Shown here: one piece after another, positions 47,580 to 61,168 of the stretch | Layout: every line of letters starts with the position of its first letter | How positions within the stretch are numbered: position 1 is the first letter of the stretch | Source of the DNA: Owenia fusiformis | Lineage: Eukaryota > Annelida > Polychaeta > Sabellida > Oweniidae | Length of the DNA stretch: 64,000 bases | NCBI GenBank assembly: GCA_903813345.2 | Contig: CAIIXF020000012.1 | Coordinates: 8,145,615 to 8,209,614, forward strand | Direction: 5' to 3' | Position numbers and translations under genes: made by a program | Notes under the pieces: generated by a model | The model's database searches: none | The model's input: the letters and a program-made list of their open reading frames with translations, nothing else | What the model was told of the DNA's origin: nothing

Positions 47580-50373
47580 GAGACCTATGTTAATGCTACC
47601 AGGGGGAATCGGACCTGCAGACCTTACTATTTATACAAGTTTTTTTCTGTTTTGAAAAAATCGATATGTGAAGTATATTTCTTAGTTTTTCAAAGAATTC
47701 TACAAATATTTCATTGCAGTTTTATCTAAACATCGTAATTTCAATCACCGCCATCACTATTCAAACGAATTACCTTGAAATATCAAGACGGTGAAATTTC
47801 CCGGTGAAATGTCGAGTTTCGCATATACAATGCTATATTAGGCGATCTGTCTGCATGAATTGTACTTTAAATACACGGTAAAAATTGTCAATGTGGATTT
47901 GGATTGTGAAATGTTGTTTACTTTAATTTTGCACAACTTGTGACACTCGAACAAGATGTTTTTATTTTGGGCAATTTCATATTGACGCTTGATCGCTGCG
48001 CTCCCTTGATTAATGTCATAGTACCCTTCTGTCAATATCATATTTTCCCTCGGTCACTGCGTTCTTTCGGGAAATACTGATATCATCCTTGTGATATTCC
48101 TCATAATCATCCCGACGGGTGAATAACGACCTTATACCATTTTTTTAAATTAAAAGAATGAAAAAATGCTGTTAATTTAAATGAATTTCTGAGGAAAATG
48201 TGAAATTTTTTAATTTACCCGGGATGATATCAATATCATCCCTGATATCATCCCTCTAATCTCGATCACGATGTCATTCCTGATGGAAGGGATTAAATAT
48301 AAAGTTTATTGCAATGGACAATATGCTATTTCTAGAGTATTTCAGGGACATAAAATATTTCTCAAACAAAACCTTAACTCAATCAAGACCAGTGAATACG
48401 CTATTTATCCTCTGCAGTTTATAAATGTATTGATGAGATCTGCATCATCATCATGCCCTTTTGACACTCGATCGCTGCGCTCCCCTCGTCATATTAGTCA
48501 CCCTTTGATCGATGTCATGTTGTCCCTCGGAATAGAACTCATATTCAATCCCTCTCAGTAAATAACCTATAGTAATACCAATGATATCGGGTTGGTAGCA
48601 ATATCATCCCGCTAATCATGCATTTTTTGTTTATTTGTTTAATAAAGATGTCACTCTTAACTCTAGAATTATATTTTAAGCCAAAGAATTTCAATTCTGT
48701 GATTCATTGATGATTGATCAGATATCATTAAATATATACTAGGCAATAGGCATACAGTTGGACTAATTTAGTATTGACCATCGCAGCCAACAAATATACG
48801 GTGAATGCATCGTACTGCCCAGTCTGTTTATTTTGTGATGAGAAAAGTAGTTCCATTAGGTAAGAGGGGGAAAGACCCAGAGCTTTAGCGATGACTGACA
48901 TAATACGTCTCTTGCGTACTACCTTCGTTTGCGCAAATTCTCACCAGTTAATTTTCGAACATAGTGCTTCGTCGTGATGTTTAATCGATATAAACATATA
49001 TTCCTTAAATGTTTCTTTATCTTGATGTGAAAAAAACAAGCTATGATATTGGTTAATACGCCAGGATGCGGAAATCAACATAATATTATTCGAAGCGTTA
49101 TTAGAAAAATTTTAATCCTCCATTTTTGTTTATCGATTTGGACCAATCAGAGGTGTACGTCATCTAAATACAGGTTTACATTATAAGCGTATGTCATCTT
49201 TGAACTCTGGGGTTAATCCCCCCCCCCACTTACTATGAAGTACTGCATTTTGGATGGTCTACAACCGCACCATCTTTAGATAGAGAATGCACTATTTTGC
49301 AGACATAGGTGGGTGTAATAGGAAGGAGTAGTTTGGTCAATTTTTACAAATTCACATCTATATAACAGAATGAATTTTGATTTTTATCGGATGTTTTTTT
49401 AAATTTTTGTTTTGCTATATTTCACTGCTTTGAAAATCGGTTGCATGAATAAGAGAAAATAATTCTTATATTCATGCATTCTATATATCAATAGATTGAT
49501 CTTCAACTAGAAATATAGGGCAGACATATGTGATGAGTATCTGAATGAGATACCCCATACTATTTGAATAATTAAGATTTTGACCAACTGAACCCACTGA
49601 CCTATTTAAAGGCCCCATACGAGGTTTTAACAACTTTAGCTTACATTATTATCCAATGTTATCAAAATGTGTAATTTGAATCAATTACTTGATATTCATG
49701 ACAATATGAATTAATCAACGAATTAATCAACCTTCTTTTTCTTGCTGTTTTATACATCCCCTTTTATATGATGACTCTGAGTCTCTCTATGATTAAAAAC
49801 ATTGTCGTAAATGGGACATTTACATTATGGTATTCCATTCTCAAACAGAGATGTCATATTGCTATATAGAGAAGATATTGTCTATCAGAATGCTATCTCC
49901 ATCAACATATTGTTTAGAATAAACAAATATACCCCCAGGTTTTAATCAATATGAGATCAAACAAACAACAAACAATTTTAAAGTGGAATTATATGTCGTA
50001 TGGGTCCAGGGAATTAATGAACAAACTTTTAACTACAGTGATAATACGAACGGTGATAAAAAATCGACACAAATTTTAAATGGGAATTCGAAACATTAAC
50101 TGATGATGAGGTTATTTTACTTTCATAGGATATTATTTCCACAGTACGTGTTAATTTGGAAAAACATCTAAAAATATTTTTGTAAAAGTTTGCTGTGGTA
50201 ATGGCCTCGCTTGTCTCATAGCACTACGCCTACGGCTATATTATATTATATTTTGTAAACAGAACTGCCTTACGCTAAAGTGCCTACCAGAGCAGGGATG
50301 CCGTGATATATTCAAAGTGTACTTGCTGTGGAAATTGACGTGATACTTGTACGTGCCGTTAGGATTGGATTGC
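47580..50373. other. Intergenic between genes A and B, second part
   Basis: No gene supported. A 22-bp word GA(C/T)CGCTGCGCTCCC-like recurs at about 47985 and 48465, and ATATCATCCC words recur at 48060-48260 and 48600, suggesting decayed repeats. Confidence 0.4.
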
Positions 50374-50617
50374 ATGTCGACGTTTGACAAAACTATGGGC
50401 CTACACGCGGCGCATCATTTTGCAATTCTTTTACTATTGACCATGGTTCTTACTGTCGTTACAAGTCCTGCAACAGATAAGGGCAATCCGTGCGATAGTA
50501 ATCCATGTGTGGAAAATGCTTCCTGCAGAAGAACCAAGGGCAAAAACGAAAATTACACGTATGAGTGCGAGTGCGAAAATGGATGGGTTGTCCCAGGACT
50601 GCAATGTGCATCACGAG
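50374..50617 (+). CDS. Gene B exon 1: signal peptide and EGF-like domain
   Basis: Cys pattern CDSNPC, x5, C, x13, C.C, x10, C. It contains N-glycosylation sequons NAS and NYT inside the domain, and the loop after the third Cys is longer than in gene A. Donor is CGAG|GTACTG. Confidence 0.82.
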
Positions 50618-53600
50618 GTACTGGATACCTTTCTTAAAATAGATAGAGGATATCCTATGATTTTAAAGGGATACCATTTTTATTCATGAGTGAATATCGC
50701 CCACGAGTAAGCGCAGCGAATGAGTGGAGATCGGCGATATCCAATAGTGGAAAAAATGATAGCCTGAGAAAATCAAAGGATATCATATTTATCCTATGGT
50801 CGCTATTTTTGTACAGGCTTAAAATAATTTGCCCTAAAGTTTTTGTTTGTCTTCTATTTTTTTCATTTTATTTTCTGTGATCTTATTTTTACAAAATGAT
50901 TACATGAACTTAATTGTAATTATTACATGATCTTGGAACTAAATTGTTGCAGATCAAACAGACAAGTGGTTATTTGGCGCCAAATTCAAAACTAATGAGT
51001 CGGATACGATTTTAGTGGCGCATACCAAAATTATTTTGTGTCGTTATCCCCATATATATTAAGTATCCATCGGATAAAGGTAGTCATCAACACGAATGCC
51101 TCAAAATAACATTGCGATATTAAAGTGGATATCATTTGATCTTATATTCCTTATGACGTAATTAGTATCAAGTTTTGTAATCAAACAATTTAGTGCGTGT
51201 GAGATTTTGTTTTTTACTCCAGTACCAGTGTCATCAAAATGCCATTGTTATATAATAAACAAAACTAGTTAAAACATTTCAATTAATTAAAAACAGCATC
51301 AATTGAGCAAACACAAAACATGTCGTTTTGTAAAGGAGCTAATTAACATATCTACAGTCCAACTTTCCTAAAATATGATTATGTTTGAGGTAAATCATCA
51401 TCGCTGACATCATTAATCATTGGTGACAACCTATTTTTTGATTTCGAAGTATTCATTATCAATACAAATTAAGGAGTTATAGACCTTTTAAGCATCTGGG
51501 TTTGTAGATAAAAAACTTATTCAAAGACACTAGGTTCGAATTAGCCAGAAAAACTTGAAATAAATTAGGATAACCTGGATAAATTTGGTTATTATACCTT
51601 CCATACAATCACAATATCTCCATTTGTTTTTCTTTGTTAAAGAGTCAACTTTAATGACAGAGACAACAGTACCACTAGAGCTTACAACAGCAACAACGGT
51701 TGCCATAACAACACCGCCAGACGCTACAAGTGCAGAAACAACAACTAGCAATGTAATAACAAAAGCTACTACTGCTACCTCTGATATAACAACAGCGGTG
51801 ACTGATGTTGATACTAGTGCCACCGATACAACGACAACAGTAACTGATGCTACTACTAGCGATGCAACGACAGCAGTTGCAGTGACTACTACAGAAATCG
51901 GCACATCGTCAACAAATTCAACACCAGTATTTGGCACCACCAGTGGGGCAGTAACAGCACCGGGCACGGGCGTAACAGTTGTGATCTTTCCCCCTCTAAA
52001 ACAAGTTAAGAAAAGTAAGTGTATATAGTGGAAGACTGATCTGGTACATTTTCCCCTGAGGGTACACTTTAAAGTCATATTAGAGTAGGACACTATCGGT
52101 AGCGATATATAAAGAATACCGGGCCATTATATAGTTCACATATACATGTAAAACCCATTAACCGATTACAATCTACACCATAATGAATATTTGCAAAAAG
52201 TCATATGTTAAGTGTAAAAAGATCTTGGCATTTCGCGTAATATTTTCAAAAGATGACTTTCATGATTTCAGAAAATATATATAAATATTTTCATATCTCC
52301 GCCATGCAATTGTTATATAAAGCTGGTTTCTAAAGCGTCCACATATCACAGTAGCAACACATATCACATTAGCTGCACTTAAAGTCTTGCAGCTTCATTA
52401 GAGGAACGGCTGTACTTGGACTAGTAACATGAGAGTCTTACACTTTTATAATTCTGATATGTACTTGTCGACATTGTTCCGTCTGGCCTGATATAGAAAA
52501 CCAATTATGTTGACATAAGGGAACTCTAGCCAGATTGGGGTGTTGTAGAAAGTAGAATCATCGATTTCTTGAAACCATGATACTTATTTGAAGAAGTTGA
52601 AGATCCAAGGAGATTATGCGATCCGGATTTGTTTACTTGCAATTGAGATCGTTGGTACCCACATTCTTGTCCTTAAGCAAGTAATTTTCTTTGTATATCT
52701 ACATAATATGAGATGTTCAAATCCCAATACCAACATCTCGTTCTACTATTAAATCAATGCCGTAAACAGCTCCCGGGACTCGAGGAAGATTGGGTCCCAA
52801 GGTTCCATCTCGAGATTCTGGCATATAAGGATATGTCGTAATTACAAATTCCGAATTCTGAGCAGCCGACATTTTGTCCACTTCAGAATTTGAATCGCGA
52901 GTTTTGGTCTTATTTCAAAACAAAAATTTCCAAAACACACAAGAACTGATCGAGATTGGTTCGTATCTTTTATAATACTGTTTATGATTTCATCACCAGT
53001 AATAATTCAAGAAAATAAGCGACATTGAAAACGTCGAAATGTAGTTATTCTCTGAAATTATAGCCGACTATAAATTCAAAATTAACAGTCTCAAAGATTG
53101 AGACCAATATCTCGATCAGTTCTTGTGTATTTTTGGAAATTTTCTTTTGAAGATAACACCAAAATTCACTATTCAAATGTTGAAATGAACAAAATGGCGG
53201 CTGTTTGAATTTTTTGAATCCCGACATGTCCATATATGGCAAAAATATCGATGTTGCACTCTGGGACCCGATCCTCTTGGTAGTTATTGGAGAATATCGA
53301 GTTGCGTCCCTGAATGACAATCCTTGCGGGGATTGACAGATATTTGAAACCATGATTGCAATGACCGAGCTTCAAGAGTCCTTGAACAAACATGTTCACG
53401 CATGCGCGTACATGTAGTTCTTGCAAATAAAATATCTTTAATTTATACTCTGAAGTAAAACGAAAACGCCCTACGCTATGCATATATATACTATTCCCCT
53501 GTAGTTTGGGAACCCTGATCCTGAATACCTATTGTGTTCCCTGAGTGTGAGTCCCTAGTTGATACCCTGACTGTGAGTCCCTATTGGGAACCATAAATGA

Positions 53601-55647
53601 ATTACTATTAGGTACCCCGACTGTGAATCCCTCTTCGGAACCCTGACCGTGAGTCCTATTGGGTACCCCGACTGTGAGTTCCCATTTGTACCACATTCAT
53701 CTGTTTTTGTTTTAAAAATTGGAATTAATAAGCTATTTTGAGCCGACACGAGCATGATTGAATTGCTACATATCTGGTACACTATTCAAGTATTTGACGC
53801 TTCGTATTGCTTCAACTCTGTTTTGATTGTAAGGGGTGCGTTTATGTTTCTCAAAACCCACTCTATATGCTATTTATTGCAATGTGTTTGATGTCTTTAT
53901 TTCAGGCGAACTTGAAGCGGAGGACGGGTTTTCCGAATCCGATCAAAGAGCATCGGCTATAACGTTTGGCATCACATCTGTTTGCATCATGTGCCTCGTT
54001 ATAGGAGTAATCATATTGTTCGACATCATTACGGCATGGCATCATATGAAACGCCTCAACTGCATCGGTAACATTCGCAACTTCAGAAACATCACACTCA
54101 AAGAAATGTGTATCGAATGCTGGTGTTCCAAAAGTAAAATTTTCCGAAAAAAACGGAAGAGATTCCGTATGACGTATGTGGTCTACAAGTATAGGCAATA
54201 TCAAAAGAAGAACGGTGGACCAAATGTGACAATCGGGAGCTTGTTTTTGATGATGTTTGGTATCGTGATCGCTAAGATAAAGACATTTTGCTGCAGGACA
54301 CGGAATTTAGACACTGGTTCAAAAGTTACTTTGATAAAGCCCAACACTGATTCATTTGATCATATCGCCAATGACCAGACGGGAGAGAAAAAGAATAGCG
54401 ATCAAGAAATCCCGCAACCTGAGTACGAAAGTGTTGAACATATGAATGAGTTACATTCTGATGCGAAAGGCTCTGAAGATACACTCGAAGGGGAGCAGTA
54501 CCATCAATCAGATGTAGAGGAAATCGAAAGTGTTATAGTCATGGGGTTTAATGGCGCTGATACCGATAAACAACGATCGGTTCAAAATGAAATAGGTGCT
54601 GAGTATGTCAAAGGCCTAGATGCTCTTAAAGAATCTTATGAAAATGTATCCAGCGTGTGCACTGAATTGAATGATCAAGATTCAGACAATTATGATCTTG
54701 ATGAACCTCCAACTACTGTTGAAAATATGACAAAAGATGAACTTATATGCGATGATGGGATTGACATAAGAGAACATGAAGACAGTGACTTTGAATCGAT
54801 AGATTACTTTAATTTACCCCGAAGTAAGTCATATGAATCGAAAACTATTGTTGATGATGAATTCAAAGTCACTGACAAAACGGAAACCGATTCAAGTGTT
54901 ACTTCTAAATTTTCATATGATGGATCCGATGAAGATGAAGAATTGAGCATCTTGGATGACACAGTACACAGTATCAGCCATACGGACACAAGTGAAAACC
55001 TAATAAAGGTTCTCGAGAACGACAATTTCAACACTGATACGTCCTCTAATGATACAAAGTGTCCTGAAAGTAAGAATACAGCTGAATGTAATACAAATGA
55101 ACAGCATCCAACAAACCCTAGAAAACGTTTATCCCCTGACAGTGGCGTGCCACCTGATAGTCGCATGTCAACAGACAGTGGGGTGACTCCCGAGTGTATT
55201 GTCTCACATGACTGTGACGCACCTCTTAGAAAAGCTGAGGCACGATCGTTTTTTTCTTGGTCTTTTTCAAAAGCGGACTGTTCTCCGAAACCAACAAAAC
55301 AGTTTTTATTCCCAGATTCATCTCAAGATTGGAGAATGCTGGGTTCAAGTTTACCAAGCAGGCATTTGTCGCCATCCAAAAACATGAACCACAATGGTGT
55401 TTTGGAGAATCCCTCTAATGATATTTCAAATGACGCCATTACTAAACCAGGCGCCCCTAAAGTTGTTTGCTGGCATGAGGGGTATAATGCAAAGGTTAAA
55501 CCACATAAGGACTGGATGAAGGTAATAAGAAACGACTTGAAAGCTAAATCTCGTGATCGTTCGTTTGTAATGTCATCGTCGTTACAAGAAAAGCGCCAAT
55601 CTCTGCCATCTATTTCCATCGGGGACAACATTTATAATGATAACTGA
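50374..55647 (+). CDS. EGF-mucin-transmembrane protein B (family not recognised)
   Basis: Exons 50374-50617, 51643-52014 and 53906-55647, phase 1 at both introns, 785 residues. Order: signal peptide (FAILLLLTMVLTVV), EGF-like domain, Thr-rich stalk (82-205), TM (about 226-249), basic/Cys core (MCIECWC, KKRKRFR), hydrophobic stretch 313-329, then a tail of about 455 residues. The tail is acidic and Ser-rich (for example DEDEELSILDD) with a SPDSGVPPDSRMSTDSGV repeat and a more basic last 60 residues. Paralogue of the gene at 36769, on the same strand. The start could also be the ATG at 50395, which leaves the signal peptide intact. Likely a surface receptor or adhesion-type protein with a signalling tail (inference). 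Confidence 0.82.
51643..52014 (+). CDS. Gene B exon 2: Thr-rich mucin-like stalk
   Basis: 124 residues, about a third Thr, mostly TTA, TSD and TDT runs. Ends GTTSGAVTAPGTG..VIFPPLKQVKK, with TTSGA and FPPLK.V.K shared with gene A. Donor AAAA|GTAAGT is identical to that of gene A. Confidence 0.8.
53507..53700. repeat. Minisatellite in gene B intron 2
   Basis: About six degenerate units of ACCCTGACTGTGAGTCCCTA, about 27-30 bp each, ending 206 bp before exon 3. Confidence 0.75.
53906..55647 (+). CDS. Gene B exon 3: transmembrane segment, core and long tail
   Basis: Begins SELEAE; TM FGITSVCIMCLVIGVIILFD. The TAWHHMKRLNCIGN.RNFR and TLK.MCIECWC segments are shared with gene A. Ends SISIGDNIYNDN. 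Confidence 0.85.
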
Positions 55648-55749
55648 TGCATTTGAGACATTTTAACAGAAATAAGAGAACCACACAATCATTTGCAATT
55701 GCAAAATAATACATGTATATATGACGGTACTATATTGATGATGGTCTAT

Positions 55750-57091
55750 GAACAGGATCTTAAGAGGTTCTGGACAAATCATTTGATTCTGGACTTCTCA
55801 TATATTTTTTTCAACGAAATCACATCCAAGGGTTGAATTTTTATTAGCTATTTAGAGAGTGAGTCCTGCCTAGTATTAATTTCAATAAAAAAGTTAAAAT
55901 AGAACCCTATTTGAGAGTCAATCTAATACTTACATTACATTGATAAATTAAGGCAAATCCTGAAATATTTTTAAAGTGCATTTTTTATGAAATATTATCC
56001 AGCAAGTATTTAAATGAAACGGTCTTATTTAAATACAAATCATAACATGATGATATTTTTCATAAAACATTTTTCAATGAAATTCAATTGAAGGGTCAAG
56101 ATAAAACGAGCTAATTTAGGTGAAAACCCTTACATGATGATGTGTTTTCATAACTTCTTTCATAAAATTCCATCGAGGGGTGAAGATAAAATGATCGAAT
56201 TTAAGTGATTTAAGGATCACGAGAATATGTTTTCTTTGATATTTTCTATGAAATCCCATCCAATGGTCAAGGTAAAATTTTGATTTTGATTTTGATTTGG
56301 TCACGTGTTCGAAAGATCCATATAAGGCCCATAGAACCATATAGGAACGTCATTTTGAATGTCATGTGATAGATCCATATAAGGCTTTTAGAACCATTTA
56401 TGGAAAGATGAGGGGAAGCCCCTGACACCTGTTTCACGATTTTTATGCACTTCATTATTGTACCGAAGTTTGCCGATTCGATTCGTCGTATTTCGGAATC
56501 CTGGTGACAATTTTATACTCCATTGGAGTATTTTTGACCTACTTCTTATGACGGAAATTCCCGAACCTTGTTCGGATTAATCCGGATTTTCTGACCTACT
56601 TTATCTACCGAGATTTCACGAGTTAACATTCGTCTCATTCCGGAATCCTGGTGACAATTTTATACTCCATTGGAGTATTTTTGATCTACTTTTTCTGGAT
56701 TTTGCCCTACTTATTATATCTTGACAACAAGCAAATCAAAAAGTTCGACATGAACGGGTCTCGATCAACTAACCTAGACAATGGAAGCCAGGCACGCTAA
56801 CCATGAGGCCAACGAGCTATGGATATGAAAGACAAAAGTATTATATATTTATACCGAGCGCCAATTTAAAATGATCCTCACTTTTGTCTCCACTTAAATA
56901 CGACTCGTCAGTTGTATCCAGAATAGTAGAACGCCTATGGCGCTAGTGAATAACCAAGTCCCAGGTGAGTGGTTCGTATCCCTCCGTGATATACTATTTT
57001 TGTTTTATTAAATACGACAGAAAGGAGCAAGGTGTAGGTTGAAAACAAGACGTTAGTTTGTTTCAAAACAGTTTGGAAACATTAATCTCTG
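55750..57091. repeat. Giant inverted repeat, left arm
   Basis: Matches 61579-62910 as the reverse complement over about 1.34 kb with few differences; a 189-bp stretch (56267-56455 against 62197-62385) encodes the same frame without change. The arm holds two direct repeats of about 60 bp with CGGAATCCTGGTGACAATTT (near 56494 and 56640). It also holds two tRNA-like boxes, GGTTCGTATCCC near 56972 and, on the other strand, CATGGTTAGCG near 56795. No coding gene. Confidence 0.9.
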
Positions 57092-57932
57092 GAACATTAT
57101 TTTTTCAACACTGATACAAATTTCCCTGACATTTCCCTGACATGTCTACCGTTTCAAAATTCCCGGTCATCTTTGGCCCTTTTGACCTAATTTTAAAATT
57201 ACCTGAAATTTCCAGCACTTGGAAAATCAAGTCAATTTCCCTGACATTTCCAGGTGTGTACGAACACTGGAAATATCCCACTGGCTCGCCCTATGAATCG
57301 CTAGCACAGATTGGATTGATTAGTGTTTCAAAATGGTGGACGAAGTGTTTGATTAGATAATTTACATATTAAGCTTCTTAAAGGGGCAACAAGGCCTGTA
57401 CATAGAAAATTCGAAATTTTTTACATTTTCTGAATTTTTAGGGCAACATTTGGCTTTAACATCTTTTTTTATACATTTTTTCTTAAAATGTATGGATAAA
57501 CAATAAAATTTCAGCATTAAGCAGTGCAAATTCAGTTCAAAGCTTCTATAAAGGGAGTCTAACTTATAGATTTTGAAAATCCGACTCGTTTAAAGAAGAA
57601 TATCAGCAGCTTAAATCACGCCTTGTGATCATACAAAATGGATGGAGGGGGGGGGGGTAGGCGATTTCTGCAAGAAAATTCAACAAATTTGGAAGATTTA
57701 TTTTTTTCAAGATAAAATTTACAACTGAATTGCCAAATGAATAGGCGCAGTGCATGGCAAAATATGTAAGGTCTTCTAGTATTTTTTGAACTGATACGCT
57801 TCTAAGATATGAGATCTATTATAAAAGGCGCATCATCATCATCATCATCAACGTGCAAAAGTCAATGTTTTTGCTATAAATCAGACAACAATGGTCTACA
57901 CGACCTGTAATAAATAGGTATGAGGGGCGTTA

Positions 57933-58729
57933 TTAGAGAATTTTCCTTATAAGTTTTTTAAAAACATATACGTATACTTATACTTATAAACCCAATAAAC
58001 AAGGTGTTTCATAATTTCCTAATTCGTCGGGCAATATCTCCTAGGACGGTAATAAAAAGGGCCAATGGCATACCATCCGTACCCCCTTGATGTAAAGCAT
58101 GTTTAGTTGTGTCATATGTGTTTTCTAGAATCAAATAGGCTGATATAGCACACGGGTTTTACAGATTTATCTACTCTCAAATATATTTTTTGTAGATGAT
58201 CGTTTTGAATCACCTTGTAGAAATAACGAAGGGAGAATTAGTTCAGCTAATGAATGAGTCGAGCTATTTGATTGGATACTATGCCTATTCAGCCGATTAA
58301 TTTTAATAAGCCATTCTGATCAGTAGGTCCACACATATACTATGCGGAGATCCAACTCTGTAAGTTTATAATCTGCGTATAAAGGCCCTTTTATACGTAA
58401 AAACTTAAAAATTGACCTTATAATTTCATGAGAACTTTGAAATGATCGACTCGTTCGTGTAGTGATTCACTTTAAAGGGTCTTGTTTATCGTACACTACA
58501 AGGACCCGTCAACTAGCATTTAGTTTATCGTGTTCATAATTGACACTAGCAAAGGACATTGTATTCACAGTCCCTAGTTGATGATGGAGCTTGACTATAT
58601 CGGGAATAGTTATGCCCCACTTGGTACAGATTATGAAAATCAATTTGAATTGATTTTAGTTCGACAAGACCCTTTAAACTATAAGTATACGTATACGTTT
58701 TTGAAACAACTTATAACGAAAATTCTCTA
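57933..58729. mobile_element. TIR element of about 0.8 kb
   Basis: Ends TAGAGAATTTTC.TTATAAG are inverted at 57933 and 58729, and the match continues for about 50 bp through TATACGTATACTTA. Inner copies of AAAGGGTCTTGT (58474) and ACAAGACCCTTT (58664) are also inverted. Non-coding. Confidence 0.7.
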
Positions 58730-59684
58730 TTATCACAACACTGACATTGCTCACTTTTTAAAGTTGTTTCAAAGCGTTATATGTAAATGGGCGTGTGGAA
58801 GGCCCGTGGGTGGCAATAAAATAACTCGAACTTCAAATTAAAATATATATAAAATAGTATATTTCAAACTTCAATGTTTAAAATACAATGCTCTGTAATG
58901 TACAACATGAACTCTTACAACAACTACTGACAAGCCAACACCCAATGCAAACTCAGCTACATGTGAGTGAGAAAGACCATATAGGGGAACAATAGATATA
59001 TAAAACTGACACAGTTTGCATAGTTGAATAACTGGTTTCAATAAAAGGTGAAAAGTGAACATGGTATTAAAAGAGTAAAACTGAAAACAACCTACTTAGG
59101 GACCTGTTATATTGAGATGAATAGGGATTGATTAATATGAACAGTAATAATATAAAATGTGAAAATGACCATGTTACATATACAAAAAATAACCCCATTG
59201 TTACAAAATCACAAAAAGTGAAATATCTATTCTTGTATTGCATTTTCGTTCACTGGACATATTTTAATTTGCATTGCTATTAGATACATTTTAAGGGTGA
59301 TATGAAAATTGAACCACGAAAACAGATGTACTTTAAGTTAAAGGGAACTTTCTACCACGCCCGCCATGCTATCTGACCCGAACGAGCAGCTTCTGGTGAG
59401 ATTGGTAACTACCTGCTCGCATCTGCGTTATTACGCAGAGACATAAACGTATATACAAGGAAACGATAGGAGATAACCTATTTTATCTCTGTATACATTT
59501 TAACTTTAATACATCGTTGAATCGAATTTGTCCAAAGGTCTTGAAACGTAAAATACCTAAATATTTATCTTTGACCTTGGGATGACCTTGTACAAGAAAC
59601 ATTAATGTTGACCTCGGTTCATCTAATCATAATTCGCCAAGGGCCATAGTATCATCAAACGCCAAATACCTAGACATTGATCGT

Positions 59685-59830
59685 TAATGCCTTGGTCACA
59701 TATGCTCCGATTTTCAATCCGGCGCCCGGCCGATTGAGTATTTTGTTCAAAATTGAATACAATATTGAACAAAACACTCAATCGGGCGGGCGCCGGCCGA
59801 TGGATCGGAGCATATGTGACCCAGGCATTA
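59685..59830. mobile_element. Hairpin MITE, GGCCG-rich family, copy 2
   Basis: Ends TAATGCCTTGGTCACATATG and CATATGTGACCCAGGCATTA; the inner GGCGCCCGGCCGATTGAGT pairs with ACTCAATCGGGCGGGCGCC. This is the best preserved of three copies. Confidence 0.85.
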
Positions 59831-59912
59831 CTTGGATTTAAATAAGGAGTATGATTTTAAAATTGGCTAGGTCGTGGTTAAGCAACAATAGTATGTTCGA
59901 AATACCGCTGCG

Positions 59913-60030
59913 TAATGCCTGGATCACATTTGCTGCGAGTATTTTGTTCAAAATTGAATACATTTCTGAACACAATACTCAATCGGCCGGGCGCCGTAGT
60001 GAAAATCGGAGCAAATGTGACCAAGACATA
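59913..60030. mobile_element. Hairpin MITE, GGCCG-rich family, copy 3
   Basis: TAATGCCTGGATCACATTTG at the left and CAAATGTGACCAAGACAT at the right. The left arm lacks the GGCCG part, so the hairpin is imperfect. Confidence 0.8.
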
Positions 60031-60743
60031 AAACAATTGAATAATACTGTATCAGTTTCACATTTACAGCGGTCAAAAGCATTTACAAAAAAAACGCCAG
60101 AGTTGGCAATCATATAAAATGAAACCAATCCCGCTGTGATTCATAGAAATAACTAATTTACTGCATTGAGTTCAATGTTATAACCATGTCGATTTACATG
60201 AGTGTCCGATTCATTGTACCAAATTTAAACCTTGATTGTTCTCCAGAAAGCAATAAGCTGACATATATATCATATTTTACATTTTAATACAACTGAAAAG
60301 ATAATAAATGTTTTAATATAAAGTTGACGTAGTTATAAATGTTCTCAGCGTAAAATCAAAGCACAACCATATAATTAAAAACATTACGCTGGGATTCCAA
60401 CTGGATACAACTGACGAGTTGTATTTAAGGTGGCCTAAAGTGCTGCTTATTTTTTCGTGAAGCCACTCAGTAAAATTACGATTTCTCTGCACCCTGATGT
60501 TCAATCAACATCATTCGAGTATCTATATGTTCCTGACACGTTCGCGGGCATCCGGTTATGACAACGTCTACCCAATGTTTGCACGAGAAATTGACGTAAT
60601 TCATGACTGAAATCGGGAAGACAAAAATATGTGATATTCTTTCAGAATTGTTTATAATAACTATTTACAAAAACGTTCCCGAGACACAATCCATTTAGGT
60701 AGGGTTTGTTTTAAAGTCGAAAAGCCCCAATAAGACAATACAA

Positions 60744-61168
60744 ACCCAGATTAAGGTTCAACTGGAAAGTAACATTTTGGTAAAAAATTGCTATAGCTGC
60801 ACATGTTATTTTCTGGTACAAAATTAAGTATGAAGGCATATGTGTATTTCCTTGCTTTTTTCAGGAAAGTATCATTACACTATCTTCTTTTAGAATATCT
60901 GGAAACAGGTCAATGGTAGCTCCTGTGTTGTCTGGAAACTTTGAAAGAAAATTTGGAAAAATAGAAAGTGTGAAATATCAGAATTTCCTGGAGTTCCCAT
61001 TGAACGCCTACCAGATATTTTAAAAGAAGACAATGTAATGATACTTTTCTGAAAAAAGCAAGGAAATTGACACATGGCTTCATACTTTATTTTGTACCAG
61101 AAAATAACATGTGCAGGTATAGCAATTTTTTACCAAAATGTTACTTTCCAGCTGTACCTTAAACCCAG
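60744..61168. mobile_element. Fold-back with about 160-bp arms
   Basis: Arms 60744-60903 and 61011-61168 pair over CTGGAAAGTAACATTTTGGT, GTTATTTTCTGGTAC, AAAAAAGCAAGGAAAT and AATATCTGG. The loop is about 105 bp. No coding content. Confidence 0.8.

Noticed and set aside
51530-52093. A Val/Ala-rich membrane-like frame on the minus strand
   Set aside because: It is the antisense shadow of the Thr-rich exon of gene B; the same holds for 39166-39438 and gene A.
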